Origin: Marivirga aurantiaca
Lineage (GTDB): Bacteria; Bacteroidota; Bacteroidia; Cytophagales; Cyclobacteriaceae
Assembly (NCBI RefSeq): GCF_016679925.1
Contig: NZ_JAEQBW010000001.1
Span: 682,001-746,000 of the forward strand
Direction of reading: 5' to 3'
Length of the DNA: 64,000 nt
Within the stretch, counting starts at the first letter, position 1; each line of letters opens with the position of its first letter. Positions 1-10,501 of this stretch are shown piece after piece. Both the position numbers and the translations under genes were made by a program. The notes under the pieces are model-generated. The model worked only from the letters and a program-made list of their open reading frames with translations, ran no database searches and was not told the origin of the DNA.

Positions 1-524
1 ACCTTACTTACCAATTCCTCTCTTCTGCTTTTTAGCTCATAGATACTATCATTCAATATGTTTTTCTCTGTTTTAAGAGTGGTATTTTCACTAAGTAGCT
101 TTTTATTGACTTCTTCGAGTTTCTTTATTTTTTCATCCTGGATAGTCAGTAGTTCTTCGTAGCCACCTACCTTGTCCTGGTACTTTTTGATTTGATTGGC
201 AGCCCAATTATTAGATTTGCGTAATTCTTCTTTTTCATCTTCCAGTGTTTTCCTGATCAATTGCAGTTCTGTTACATCCCCTCCCAATTTCTCAATGTCC
301 GCTATTTTCTCATCCAGTTGTTTACTTATGCTATCTAATTCACCATAGGTAGTTTCCAGTTCAGTTTGTAATTCATCATTTCTATTGGCTTCATCCAAAT
401 AAAATTTAATTCCTACAACAGCAGCTATAATGATAATAAAGGCAATTATTATCGCTTTTTTATTAGTGTTTTTCGTGGTATTCCTAAATTCTTCAGACTT
501 GTTTCCTGATGATTCTGTAGTCAT
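1..524 (-). CDS. Membrane-anchored coiled-coil protein, cut by left window edge
   Basis: Translating the minus strand from the ATG at 524-522 gives an open frame of 174 codons that runs off the window. It starts MTTESSGNKSEEF. A short polar N-terminus is followed by a hydrophobic segment at about residues 24-41 (AIIIAFIIIIAAVVGI), then a long Lys/Glu/Leu-rich stretch with heptad character to the edge, so it is probably a single-pass membrane protein with a large coiled coil. I do not recognise a family. The gene is divergent from the methyltransferase gene to its right, with about 125 bp between. The missing C-terminus may hold a recognisable domain, so no function is proposed. Confidence 0.75.
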   Translation of the reverse strand, partial: MTTESSGNKSEEFRNTTKNTNKKAIIIAFIIIIAAVVGIKFYLDEANRNDELQTELETTYGELDSISKQLDEKIADIEKLGGDVTELQLIRKTLEDEKEELRKSNNWAANQIKKYQDKVGGYEELLTIQDEKIKKLEEVNKKLLSENTTLKTEKNILNDSIYELKSRREELVSK

Positions 525-650
525 AATTTCAAGATATTTTAAAATTTTCTATCCTTTTAAAGATATATCCCTAAACTTGTGCGATAAATAACGTAAAATT
601 ATCGTTTAAATTTAATGCGCGAATTTAAACATTTACTTTACACCAAGCTA

Positions 651-1244
651 ATGGAGTTAAATGAATCTTATTGGACGGAACGATATTTATCGGGAAATAC
701 CGGTTGGGATATTGGCTATGCTGCACCAGCCATTATTCAATATACAGATCAACTAAAAAATAAACATATCAAAATATTGATTCCCGGCTGTGGAAATGCA
801 TATGAAGCCAAAAGTTTGTGGGAATCCGGTTTCACTAATGTCCATCTTCTGGATATTTCAGAAGCTCCGTTGAAGCAATTTGCTGAAGAAGTTCCTGATT
901 TCCCTAAGGACCAACTTATTCAGCAGGATTTTTTTCAATTAAAGGGCCAATATGATTTGATTTTAGAACAAACATTCTTTTGTGCACTTCATCCCACACT
1001 TCGTCCGGCTTATGTAGATCAAATGCATCATTTATTATCAGAAAAAGGTTGTTTGGTAGGAGTGCTTTTCGATGACCCGCTCTTTGATGACCACCCACCT
1101 TTTGGGGGAAACAAAGAAATATATCAGCCTCTTTTTGAGAAAAGATTCTATATTGATAAAATGGAGAGATGCTATAATTCTATACCTCCCAGACAAGGCA
1201 GGGAACTGTTTGTTAAATTGAGACCTATCAATATTCCAGGATGA
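651..1244 (+). CDS. TPMT-family SAM-dependent methyltransferase
   Basis: The 197-residue product looks like the thiopurine methyltransferase (TPMT) family of class I methyltransferases. It has the typical opening MELNESYWTERY...TGWDIGYAAP and a SAM-binding motif I (ILIPGCGNAYEAKSL) near residue 40. A frame remains open to an ATG at 615, but the ATG at 651 gives the family's usual N-terminus and was chosen. Bacterial relatives methylate small thiols or selenium/tellurium compounds; the substrate here is unknown. Its 3' end overlaps the convergent methyltransferase gene by 17 bp. Confidence 0.8.
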   Translation: MELNESYWTERYLSGNTGWDIGYAAPAIIQYTDQLKNKHIKILIPGCGNAYEAKSLWESGFTNVHLLDISEAPLKQFAEEVPDFPKDQLIQQDFFQLKGQYDLILEQTFFCALHPTLRPAYVDQMHHLLSEKGCLVGVLFDDPLFDDHPPFGGNKEIYQPLFEKRFYIDKMERCYNSIPPRQGRELFVKLRPINIPG

Positions 1245-2007
1245 AATCCTGCTTTCGGAAATCCGGATTGAAAAACACCATACCTGCATCAAAAATATCT
1301 ACAGAAGTGGAAACGGCAGTGTGGGACTTGATTTCATTCCATGCTTTTTTCATTTCTTTTGACCAATGAATATCATCAAAAATGAAAATGGAATGGGGAT
1401 GATGATAAGCAAGGAGTTGATGAAAGTAATTAATAGTAGCCTTGTAAGTGTGATTGGCATCTATATAGACCAAATCTATTTTATTATTCCTTAAGCTTAG
1501 ATGATCGGCTAAAGTCTGATCTATGTTTCCGGCTATGAAATCCACATTAGCCTCATTTTTTAATATTCCTTTAGCGACTTTGATGAGGTTTTCATCACCT
1601 TCAAAAGTGTAGACCTGCGCCTGTGGATTGGCTTTGGCCATATAGGCAGTATTTATGCCCAAACAAGTGCCTAATTCTATTATTTCCTTGAACTTAAAAT
1701 GTCTGATAAGGGTATATAAAAGTTGTGAGAATCGGGGAGAAGAAAGACTGTTTTTGGCAATATCCTTTACTTTTCGTTGGTTAGAAACCATTACTTTTGA
1801 TCCCGCGCCATAATCTTTCAGCCTAAGCACTTCTTCAGATGCCAGCAAATTGCTCCTTTCATGTTCTATTTCTTCCCATAATGGGATTTTAGGTGAAGAG
1901 TGAAGGAAATCTTTGTAAAAACGATAAAAAAATGGAGAATGAAGTGAATGCTCATCTGTCTTCAGATGGAAATGTATGAGCCACTCCTTTAATAGAAAAA
2001 GATTCAA
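1228..2007 (-). CDS. Class I SAM-dependent O-methyltransferase-like protein
   Basis: The 259-residue product has a Rossmann methyltransferase core in its C-terminal half. Motif I is IIELGTCLGINTAYMAKA, an acidic strand end follows in YTFEGDE, and the strand-4 motif is DLVYIDANHTY, with IFIFDDIHW after it. This pattern fits the Methyltransf_24/O-methyltransferase group. The N-terminal 80 residues (NLFLLKEWLIHFHLKTDEHS) form an extension common in Bacteroidota members. It lies 3 bp downstream of apaG on the same strand, so the two are probably co-transcribed. The substrate is unknown. Confidence 0.8.
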   Translation of the reverse strand: MNLFLLKEWLIHFHLKTDEHSLHSPFFYRFYKDFLHSSPKIPLWEEIEHERSNLLASEEVLRLKDYGAGSKVMVSNQRKVKDIAKNSLSSPRFSQLLYTLIRHFKFKEIIELGTCLGINTAYMAKANPQAQVYTFEGDENLIKVAKGILKNEANVDFIAGNIDQTLADHLSLRNNKIDLVYIDANHTYKATINYFHQLLAYHHPHSIFIFDDIHWSKEMKKAWNEIKSHTAVSTSVDIFDAGMVFFNPDFRKQDFILEY

Positions 2008-2010
2008 TTT

Positions 2011-2397
2011 TTAATTCAATCTAAAAGGGGCAACCATAACAAATTCGGGAATAGAGACTTCTATATGTTCGCCATCTACCAGACGCTCCATCGTAAAATG
2101 TCCGTGCATCTTACCGTATGCAGATTTTAAGTTGCAACCGGAAACGTAAGTATGAATTTCTCCTGGCTCAAGAACAGGTTGCTGTCCAACTACACCTTCT
2201 CCTTCCACTTCTTTCATGGTGGTGCCTGCATCATGTATATACCAATGCCTTCTAAGAAGTTGCACAGTATGCTCACTTTTGTTCTCTATTACTACTTTAT
2301 AAGTAAAAACATAGTGAAACTGAACCGGACTGGAGTACTCCGGTTGGTAATTGGTTTCGATGCAGACGCTAATTCCTTTTGTATTCAGCTTAACCAT
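2011..2397 (-). CDS. apaG: ApaG domain protein
   Basis: The 128-residue product matches the ApaG family in length and sequence. It has a beta-rich fold with the conserved segments FHYVFTYKVVIENKSEHTVQLLRRHWYI, a GEGVVGQQPVLEPGE loop and a GKMHGHFTME strand near the C-terminus (the first segment is quoted only in part as a marker). ApaG was linked to Co2+/Mg2+ homeostasis in Salmonella, and related domains occur in F-box proteins; its biochemical role is still unclear. It is the first gene of a likely two-gene unit with the methyltransferase downstream and is divergent from ung. Confidence 0.9.
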   Translation of the reverse strand: MVKLNTKGISVCIETNYQPEYSSPVQFHYVFTYKVVIENKSEHTVQLLRRHWYIHDAGTTMKEVEGEGVVGQQPVLEPGEIHTYVSGCNLKSAYGKMHGHFTMERLVDGEHIEVSIPEFVMVAPFRLN

Positions 2398-2488
2398 ATG
2401 GTAAATATATATTCTTTTTTAACGATTTAATAAATTGAATAGTTTAAAAAAACGATAAACTGAAAAATATTTTTTTACTTTGGATATT

Positions 2489-3163
2489 ATGGCAGCATCT
2501 ACCAATGTTAAGATTCACCCCAGTTGGAAAATTCATTTGCAGGAAGAGTTTTCTAAACCTTACTTTTCTTCTTTGGTCAATTTTGTAAAAGAGGAAAAGA
2601 GGACAAAGACTATTTATCCGGAAGGGAGTTTTATTTTCAATGCATTTGAGAAATGCACTTTTGATCAGGTGAAAGTGGTGATTTTAGGACAGGATCCTTA
2701 TCATGGTCCCGGACAGGCCAACGGGTTGAGTTTTTCGGTTAATCCAGGTGTGCCAATGCCTCCGTCACTAGTGAATATATTTAAAGAACGTAAAGCTGAT
2801 TTAAACAAGCCCATGCCACCTAATGGTGATTTAAGTGGATGGGCCAAACAGGGAGTACTCTTATTGAATGCTACACTGACGGTTGCCGCCAAGTCTCCCG
2901 GCTCACATCAAAATAAAGGCTGGGAAGAGTTTACTGATGCAGTAATAAGAACCCTTTCTCAAGAAAAGGAGAAATTGGCTTTCATCCTGTGGGGGGCTTA
3001 TGCTCAGAAAAAAGGTGCAGTGATTGATAGAGATAAACATTTTGTGATTGAATCAGCACACCCTTCTCCCTTTGCCGCACACCGCGGTTTTTTTGGCTCC
3101 AGGCCCTTTAGCAGGTGTAATAAATATTTAATGGAAAATGAGAAGGAGCCTATTGAGTGGTAA
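2489..3163 (+). CDS. ung: Uracil-DNA glycosylase
   Basis: This is a family 1 uracil-DNA glycosylase that removes uracil from DNA in base-excision repair. The 224-residue product has the water-activating motif GQDPYHGPGQANGLSF near residue 60, the uracil-recognition strand LLLNATLTV, LWGAYAQKKG, and the DNA-intercalating loop HPSPFAAHRGFFGSRPFS near the C-terminus. The ATG at 2489 (MAASTNVKI) is preferred over an upstream TTG at 2480. A near-consensus -7 element (TTACTTTG) ends at 2482, which would leave almost no leader. It ends 2 bp from the convergent leucine-rich-repeat gene. Confidence 0.95.
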   Translation: MAASTNVKIHPSWKIHLQEEFSKPYFSSLVNFVKEEKRTKTIYPEGSFIFNAFEKCTFDQVKVVILGQDPYHGPGQANGLSFSVNPGVPMPPSLVNIFKERKADLNKPMPPNGDLSGWAKQGVLLLNATLTVAAKSPGSHQNKGWEEFTDAVIRTLSQEKEKLAFILWGAYAQKKGAVIDRDKHFVIESAHPSPFAAHRGFFGSRPFSRCNKYLMENEKEPIEW

Positions 3164-3165
3164 GT

Positions 3166-4620
3166 TTACTTAGCGGTTTCATCTATAGCTTCAATGCCTA
3201 CTTTTACACCTTTTTTTTGTAAGTAGGCGATAATATCCCGAATTTCTTCAGCTTGTTCCTTGCCGTTGGCTTCAAAAGTAATACCTCTTATCCACAGATA
3301 TTGAAGCGATTTCAGTTGCTTTAATTCCACAGGAATTGTACTTATTTTATTGTTGGAGATATCAAGGTCTTCCAGTTTTGTAAAAGACAATATGCAGTTC
3401 GGGAATTCATGAAAGTAGTTATTATTAATGTGAAAATCAGTGATGTTTGTTAGCCGACAAATGCTTTTTGGAAGATAGGAAATACGATTATGATGTAAGT
3501 ATAGCTCTTTTAACGCAACTAAATTTCCAATGCTTGCGGGCAAACTAAAAATGTTGTTATTGGCCAAAAATAATCTTTCCAGTTTAATTAAACTCCCAAT
3601 GGATTCAGGTACTTTTTCTATTCTGTTAAAGTATAGATCCAGTTCCTTTAGCTCGGAAGAATGGAACAGGAATTCAGGCAATTCAGTGAGATCATTTTTA
3701 TAAAAAGACAGCATTTGAAGTCTTTTCAAATGACCTAAGGCAGGGTCAATATTAGCACTTACAATATCGTTTTCAGCTAATTGTAAATCAGTGAGGTTTT
3801 TAAAATAGCCTATTTCTTTTGGAACAGCAGTAAGTCCATTGAATGAAAGAATTATATTCCTGACACTATGAGCTGTATCAACTGCAAGGTCTTGGATCTT
3901 TAAGGAATTGTGTGATAAATTGATTTTCTTCAGCTGCTTGAGTTTGTTTATTTCTAAATTGGGGGTGTTACGGAAATCATTTCTTACAAAATCAATTTCC
4001 TTTACATTTTTTAATAGTTGGAAATTCTCAGGAAGAGGGGAGAAAGGATTGTCACGGTATACAAGGTTTTCAATATGTGTATTTTTGGTAAATTTTAAAG
4101 GTTTCATCGTCTCATGGTTGTATATTTTCAGAGTTTGTAAACTGTCGAGACCAAATAAATTCCAATTGAGCAACCATGGTATTTTTTTTATTGAAGTGCC
4201 TGTTAATTCTATTTCCTTCAGGTTTTTGCATTTCAGAATCTGCCAAATAGGTAGTTTGTTAATTGCCTTTCCTGATATTGAAAGGTGAGTAATCGTATCT
4301 TTCTGCTTACTTGATTGTAATTCCTCAAGAGTGGAATATCCTTCAGAGGGTTCATGAGTATATAAGGTAAATTTAGGTATCTGACGGATCATTTTAAGGG
4401 CAGAGTCTCTAGAAATAGTGCTTTCCATGTAGCTACTGTCTATAATAACAAGTTTAGCCTTGCCGTTTTCCACTGTAATTCCATGGCCTCTTTTTAAAAT
4501 AAGATCATAATGCCTGTGCTTGATAGAATCTTCCTCGCTATAAAATTTGTAATTTCCCCTTTGGGCTGAGGAGAGTAAGGGTAGTATAGTTGATAGCAAA
4601 AAAATGACAATAAATTTCAT
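3166..4620 (-). CDS. Secreted leucine-rich-repeat protein
   Basis: The 484-residue product starts with a signal peptide (MKFIVIFLLSTILPLLSSAQ), so the ATG at 4620 is preferred over the longer open frame to 4668. An N-terminal region of about 100 residues without repeats is followed by roughly fifteen leucine-rich repeats of the bacterial type, for example LKELYLHHNRISYLPKSI and LERLFLANNNIFSLPASI, with the usual 23-residue period. Such proteins usually bind other proteins at the cell surface or in the periplasm. The partner is unknown. It is convergent with ung and divergent from gyrB. Confidence 0.85.
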   Translation of the reverse strand: MKFIVIFLLSTILPLLSSAQRGNYKFYSEEDSIKHRHYDLILKRGHGITVENGKAKLVIIDSSYMESTISRDSALKMIRQIPKFTLYTHEPSEGYSTLEELQSSKQKDTITHLSISGKAINKLPIWQILKCKNLKEIELTGTSIKKIPWLLNWNLFGLDSLQTLKIYNHETMKPLKFTKNTHIENLVYRDNPFSPLPENFQLLKNVKEIDFVRNDFRNTPNLEINKLKQLKKINLSHNSLKIQDLAVDTAHSVRNIILSFNGLTAVPKEIGYFKNLTDLQLAENDIVSANIDPALGHLKRLQMLSFYKNDLTELPEFLFHSSELKELDLYFNRIEKVPESIGSLIKLERLFLANNNIFSLPASIGNLVALKELYLHHNRISYLPKSICRLTNITDFHINNNYFHEFPNCILSFTKLEDLDISNNKISTIPVELKQLKSLQYLWIRGITFEANGKEQAEEIRDIIAYLQKKGVKVGIEAIDETAK

Positions 4621-4732
4621 AAATATGTTCTTTGAACTAAAATTATAGTTAATAAATAATTTATCCAAACTTTTCCAAATAATTCAAAAATTACATAAGT
4701 AGCACTTTTTTGCCCGAAACTTAGAGAATTAG

Positions 4733-6763
<2,031 letters not shown>

Positions 6764-7075
6764 TAACATTTATTAAGTTTATAGAAAGCCTGTACTAGCA
6801 ATAGTATGGGCTTTTTTTGTGAATAGGTCATGTAAATTTTCCTTCGTCATAAGGCTAAGGGATACGGGCTTGTTTTTAAAGTCTAATACTTTAACTAAGT
6901 TTAAAGCCTGTAGAGTGTTATTTGGCAGGGTTTTTCATGTTAAAAATAGTCATGTCAGTAATACTATTATTCTTTAATTTTCATGATAAGAATGTAAATA
7001 TCCTCATTTTTTATTTCCTAGCTTTTCAAAAACAATTACATTAGTCCGATACTTCAAAACCAAAAAAAATAAACT
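6764..7075. other. Intergenic region after gyrB
   Basis: These 312 bp hold the gyrB terminator at 6787-6818 and the upstream region of the SH3-like lipoprotein gene. No open frame, RNA gene or clear repeat was seen in the remainder. Confidence 0.6.
6787..6818 (+). terminator. Rho-independent terminator of gyrB
   Basis: An 11-bp stem (AGCCTGTACTA with TAGTATGGGCT, including two G-U pairs) closes a GCAA tetraloop and is followed by six T residues, about 23 bp after the gyrB stop. Confidence 0.85.
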
Positions 7076-7861
7076 ATGAAAAATTATTACTATGTTTTAT
7101 CCTGTACATTTCTAGCTTTAGGGCTGTTTTCTTGTTCAGGAAATGAAAAAACAGAATCTGCTGAACAAACTTCTGTTTCTGTTCAGGAAGAAGCACCACA
7201 AATGGTAGATGCCGTTTCTATTTGGGACGGAATTTCTGTTCGAGAAGAGCCGTCATCAGATGGAAAGTGGATATCATCTGTAAGTTTGGGTGAAAAAGTA
7301 TTGATGACAGGAAAAACCGCTGTAGATTCCTCTGAGAAGAACAGAGAATATGTTGAAATTAAATTAGGTGATGATAAGCAGGGTTGGGTTGTGAGTGATT
7401 TTGTAGTGGAAGGAACGGCAGTAGCTGCTGTAACGGACGCACAGATTTTTAAGAGACCTGATTTGTTAACCAAAACGGACAAGAGTTTTAAATCGATGGA
7501 TGTATTGGCTTTAATAGATACTCGGGATGACTGGGTTGAAGTAACAGGTAAAAAACAAGGAGACAAATGGTTCTCTTCCGGATGGATTAAACGTACTGAC
7601 TTATCTGATAATGAAGTAGACATAGCCGTTGCAGTGTATTCTCAAAAGGCTTTAGCAATTGAAGATGAAGAAGAACGTAGTAAAGCTATACAAGAAATTT
7701 TAGAAAACGGGTCATTTACATCTTCTCAGTTTATTGTGGATTTAAAGAATGAACTGAATGAGTTACAAAGTGAGGAAGAATTGATAGCAGAACCAGCAGA
7801 AGAAATGGATAGTGTAGAAATGGATAAAGAAGTTGTTGCTGAGACAGAGGAAGCTATATAG
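7076..7861 (+). CDS. Lipoprotein with two SH3-like domains
   Basis: The 261-residue product begins with a lipoprotein signal (LALGLFSC, Cys near residue 20). A first bacterial SH3-like module covers about residues 42-115 (ISVREEPSSDGKWISSVSLG ... GWVVSDFVVEG) and a second, more diverged one about 120-178 (QIFKRPDLLTKTDKSF ... WFSSGWIKRTDLS). The C-terminus is strongly acidic (EELIAEPAEEMDSVEMDKE). Bacterial SH3 domains often bind peptidoglycan or surface ligands, but nothing here shows the ligand. It stands alone between two terminators. Confidence 0.8.
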   Translation: MKNYYYVLSCTFLALGLFSCSGNEKTESAEQTSVSVQEEAPQMVDAVSIWDGISVREEPSSDGKWISSVSLGEKVLMTGKTAVDSSEKNREYVEIKLGDDKQGWVVSDFVVEGTAVAAVTDAQIFKRPDLLTKTDKSFKSMDVLALIDTRDDWVEVTGKKQGDKWFSSGWIKRTDLSDNEVDIAVAVYSQKALAIEDEEERSKAIQEILENGSFTSSQFIVDLKNELNELQSEEELIAEPAEEMDSVEMDKEVVAETEEAI

Positions 7862-7890
7862 TAAGTAATTAATAATATAAGTTGAATCAT

Positions 7891-7920
7891 AAAATAGCCA
7901 CCAATTGAGTGGCTATTTTT
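7891..7920 (+). terminator. Rho-independent terminator, possibly bidirectional
   Basis: A perfect 11-bp stem (AAAATAGCCAC / GTGGCTATTTT) with a 7-nt loop lies 30 bp after the SH3-like lipoprotein gene. Its right arm ends in a T run. Confidence 0.85.
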
Positions 7921-8024
7921 GTTGATGTGCTACGCAAAAGGAAGTGAGAGGACGGATAGGGAAACAATTCCTAAGTTTTGCTTAGAATAAAAGTATGTTT
8001 GCAAAAATATACCTTGATTAGCAG

Positions 8025-8048
8025 AAAGTTTGTGAGGGCACAAACTTT
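8025..8048. repeat. Palindromic intergenic repeat, copy A
   Basis: AAAGTTTGTG-AGGG-CACAAACTTT is a perfect 10-bp inverted repeat followed by GGCAAC. Two related copies lie at 28041-28063 and 28434-28455, so this is a dispersed palindromic repeat rather than a gene-specific terminator. It lies about 95 bp before the FNR-like regulator gene. Confidence 0.75.
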
Positions 8049-8142
8049 GGCAACTTGGGTGCTATTGGAAGACAAAAAGAAGGAGTCCACCTTTTTTTGG
8101 AAATATTGATTTTCCCCGAACTTCTTTTAAATTTGTTTGACC

Positions 8143-8856
8143 ATGCCAAATAGGGGAATAAAAATAAGTTGTGAAGAATGCACTACCTTTAACTGTTTTG
8201 TTAAACAGGCAAGTCCTGAATGGCTTGCTAAAATTAGTCAATTCAAAAACCAGGTAGTTTATCCCAAAGGTCAGTATATTTTCACTGAAGGCTCACCTGT
8301 GTTTGGTGCATATTTTATTCTGTCAGGTCAGGTGAAAGTAGTCAGTAGTGTGTTTAGTGGCAAACAAAATATTGTGCGCTTAGCCAGTGATGGCCATATG
8401 GTAGGACACAAAGGTATAGGTCACGAAACCTACAATATAGGAGCAGTAGCCTTACAGGATTCCAGAATCTGTTTTGTAAGCAATGAGTTACTTTATGATG
8501 CTTTTCTAAACAATCCTCATTTCACTATTGAGGTAATGATGTTCTATTCCAAAGAACTAAGAAAAAGCGAAACAAGGAGTAAGTATTTCGCGCAGATGAC
8601 AACAGAGGAGAAAGTAGCTTATGCAATTCTATATACCTATGAAACCCTCCAAGACCATGATGAAGACGGGTTGCCCTGTATCTTTTTGAGCAGGCAAGAA
8701 CTAGCCGAGCTTGCCGGAACCAATGCCGAGCAAGTGAGCCGCTCTATTACCACCTTTAAAAATGATGGTTTGATCAGCCCGGAGGGAAGATGTGTTAAAA
8801 TTCTTCAATTAAAGGGTTTTCACCAATTACTAAGTCCATACGATCAATTCATATAA
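8143..8856 (+). CDS. FNR-like Crp/Fnr-family regulator
   Basis: The 237-residue product has an N-terminal cyclic-nucleotide-type beta barrel (VVYPKGQYIFTEGSPVFGAY) and a C-terminal winged helix (LSRQELAELAGTNAEQVSRS). The N-terminus carries three clustered cysteines, C10-x2-C13-x4-C18 (CEECTTFNC), and a fourth at C110. This is close to the four cysteines that hold the oxygen-sensing [4Fe-4S] cluster in E. coli FNR. The recognition helix has E-x-x-S-R as in FNR. It sits directly before nirK, so it is inferred to be an anaerobic activator of the block. The ATG at 8143 is used rather than a TTG at 8137. Confidence 0.85.
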   Translation: MPNRGIKISCEECTTFNCFVKQASPEWLAKISQFKNQVVYPKGQYIFTEGSPVFGAYFILSGQVKVVSSVFSGKQNIVRLASDGHMVGHKGIGHETYNIGAVALQDSRICFVSNELLYDAFLNNPHFTIEVMMFYSKELRKSETRSKYFAQMTTEEKVAYAILYTYETLQDHDEDGLPCIFLSRQELAELAGTNAEQVSRSITTFKNDGLISPEGRCVKILQLKGFHQLLSPYDQFI

Positions 8857-8862
8857 ATTTAT

Positions 8863-8887
8863 AAACTGCATTTTCGCAGGTTTTTTT
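8863..8887 (+). terminator. Weak terminator after the FNR-like gene
   Basis: A short stem (CTGC / GCAG, extendable by AAA/TTT across a bulged G) is followed by seven T residues, just after the regulator's stop codon. The stem is short, so confidence is moderate. Confidence 0.5.
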
Positions 8888-8967
8888 CTGCATTCAAACT
8901 TATTTCCATCTGACCTGGAGCATTTTATGTAATTATTTCATTGTGCATCTTTGAGGTAAATAAAAAA

Positions 8968-8981
8968 GGATAAAAACATCC
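8968..8981. promoter_or_regulatory. Candidate operator before nirK (GGAT-N6-ATCC)
   Basis: AAAGGAT-AAAAAC-ATCCGAA lies 27 bp before the nirK ATG. A possible -7 element (CATCTTTG, 8946-8953) lies just upstream, which would put this site near the transcription start, as expected for a repressor. The same sequence pattern recurs before ric, queD and nrdD, and in weaker form before norC. Confidence 0.6.
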
Positions 8982-9008
8982 GAATATATTAACCTAAACA
9001 ATAAAACG

Positions 9009-10496
9009 ATGAAAACGCACAAGAAAAACTACAAACATCTCAAGCAGCTCTTACTGTTGATGACGGCTGTGTTTTTTATTTCTGCCTGCCAGAAAGAGAT
9101 AGAGGTGAAAAAATCCCACTACAATAAAAATGCTGACATAAAAACTTTAGGAGTAATGAAAGCTGAATTAACTGCTCCGCCATTTGTACCGGCTCCTGTA
9201 GGGAAAAGGGTGGCTAAAAAACTGATTGTTGATATGGAAATAATCGAGGAAGTAGCTGAAATGGACAATGGAGTAGAGTATGTTTACTGGACTTTTGGTG
9301 GTAGTGTACCAGGTTCTTTTATCAGAACAAGAGTAGGGGATGAAGTGGAATTTACTTTGAAAAACCACCCTGACAATAAGCTCCCTCATAATATAGATTT
9401 ACATGCTGTTACAGGACAGGGTGGAGGAGCTGAAGCTTCTTTCGTGGCCCCTGGTCAGCAAAGAACCTTTACTTTTAAAGCCATCAACCCGGGCTTGTAT
9501 GTTTACCACTGTGCTACTGCTCCGGTAGGAATGCACATTGCCAATGGTATGTACGGATTGATATTAGTTGAACCCATTGGAGGACTGGATCCTGTTGACA
9601 GGGAGTTTTACGTAATGCAAGGTGATTTTTATACCAAAGGCAAACATGGAGAAAAAGGATTGCAGGATTTTGATTTACAAAAAGCGATAGACGAAAATCC
9701 GGATTATGTGGTATTCAACGGTAAGGTAGGTTCGCTTACAGGAGATAACGCCATCAAAGCCAAAGTAGGGGAAAGCGTAAGAATTTTCTTCGGAAATGGT
9801 GGCCCCAACCTGGCTTCTTCTTTCCATGTAATCGGTGAAATTTTTGATAAAGTGTATTTGGAAGGTGGAAGTAAAGTGAACGAGAATGTGCAAACCACTT
9901 TAGTACCTGCGGGTGGCTCGGCTATGCTTGAATTCACTGTGGAATCTCCCGATAACTTGGTACTGGTTGATCACTCTATATTCAGAGCATTTAATAAAGG
10001 AGCTTTAGGAATATTGAGCGTGGAAGGTGAAGAAAACGAAAAAGTATTTGGTGGGGTAATAGCCGAAGGGCCTTATAACCCTGAAACTAAAATTGATGAT
10101 GGAACACCTCCAATTGAAACTGAAGTGGTAGTGGATGAAAATCCTGGAGAGCCTGTAACCACAACTCAAAATATAGATGAAGTAATGGCCAAAGGTAAAA
10201 AGCTATACGCTCAAAATTGTTTAGCATGTCACCAGCCTGAGGGGCAGGGTATAGCGGGAGCATTTCCTCCATTGGCTAAGTCTGACTATCTAAACAAGGA
10301 TACTGATCGAGCAATCAATGTTTTGCTCAATGGCTTGAATGGTGAGATAACAGTAAACGGTGACACCTACAACAGCGTGATGCCAGCACAAAGATTAAGC
10401 GATGAGGATAACGCTGCTGTATTGACCTACATCTATAACAACTGGGGCAATAATGGCACGGTAGTTACTCCTGAACAAGTGAAAAAACAAAGATAA
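9009..10496 (+). CDS. nirK: Copper nitrite reductase with C-terminal cytochrome c domain
   Basis: NirK reduces nitrite to NO. The 495-residue product is a lipoprotein (FISAC, Cys27) with two cupredoxin domains. Visible ligands are type 1 copper His127, Cys168, His176, Met181 and type 2 copper His132, His167, His322; catalytic Asp130 and His273 are also present. After a linker, a cytochrome c domain occupies about residues 390-480, with CLACH at 404-408 and the likely axial Met459. The fused haem should feed electrons straight to the type 1 copper. It is the first gene of a unit with nirV and a SCO gene, and a candidate operator precedes it. Confidence 0.95.
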   Translation: MKTHKKNYKHLKQLLLLMTAVFFISACQKEIEVKKSHYNKNADIKTLGVMKAELTAPPFVPAPVGKRVAKKLIVDMEIIEEVAEMDNGVEYVYWTFGGSVPGSFIRTRVGDEVEFTLKNHPDNKLPHNIDLHAVTGQGGGAEASFVAPGQQRTFTFKAINPGLYVYHCATAPVGMHIANGMYGLILVEPIGGLDPVDREFYVMQGDFYTKGKHGEKGLQDFDLQKAIDENPDYVVFNGKVGSLTGDNAIKAKVGESVRIFFGNGGPNLASSFHVIGEIFDKVYLEGGSKVNENVQTTLVPAGGSAMLEFTVESPDNLVLVDHSIFRAFNKGALGILSVEGEENEKVFGGVIAEGPYNPETKIDDGTPPIETEVVVDENPGEPVTTTQNIDEVMAKGKKLYAQNCLACHQPEGQGIAGAFPPLAKSDYLNKDTDRAINVLLNGLNGEITVNGDTYNSVMPAQRLSDEDNAAVLTYIYNNWGNNGTVVTPEQVKKQR

Positions 10497-10501
10497 AAGT
10501 C

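Noticed and set aside
7036-7050. TTAGTCCGATAC before the SH3-like lipoprotein gene as an operator copy
   Set aside because: It resembles one half of the motif, but no GGAT arm is present at the right spacing.
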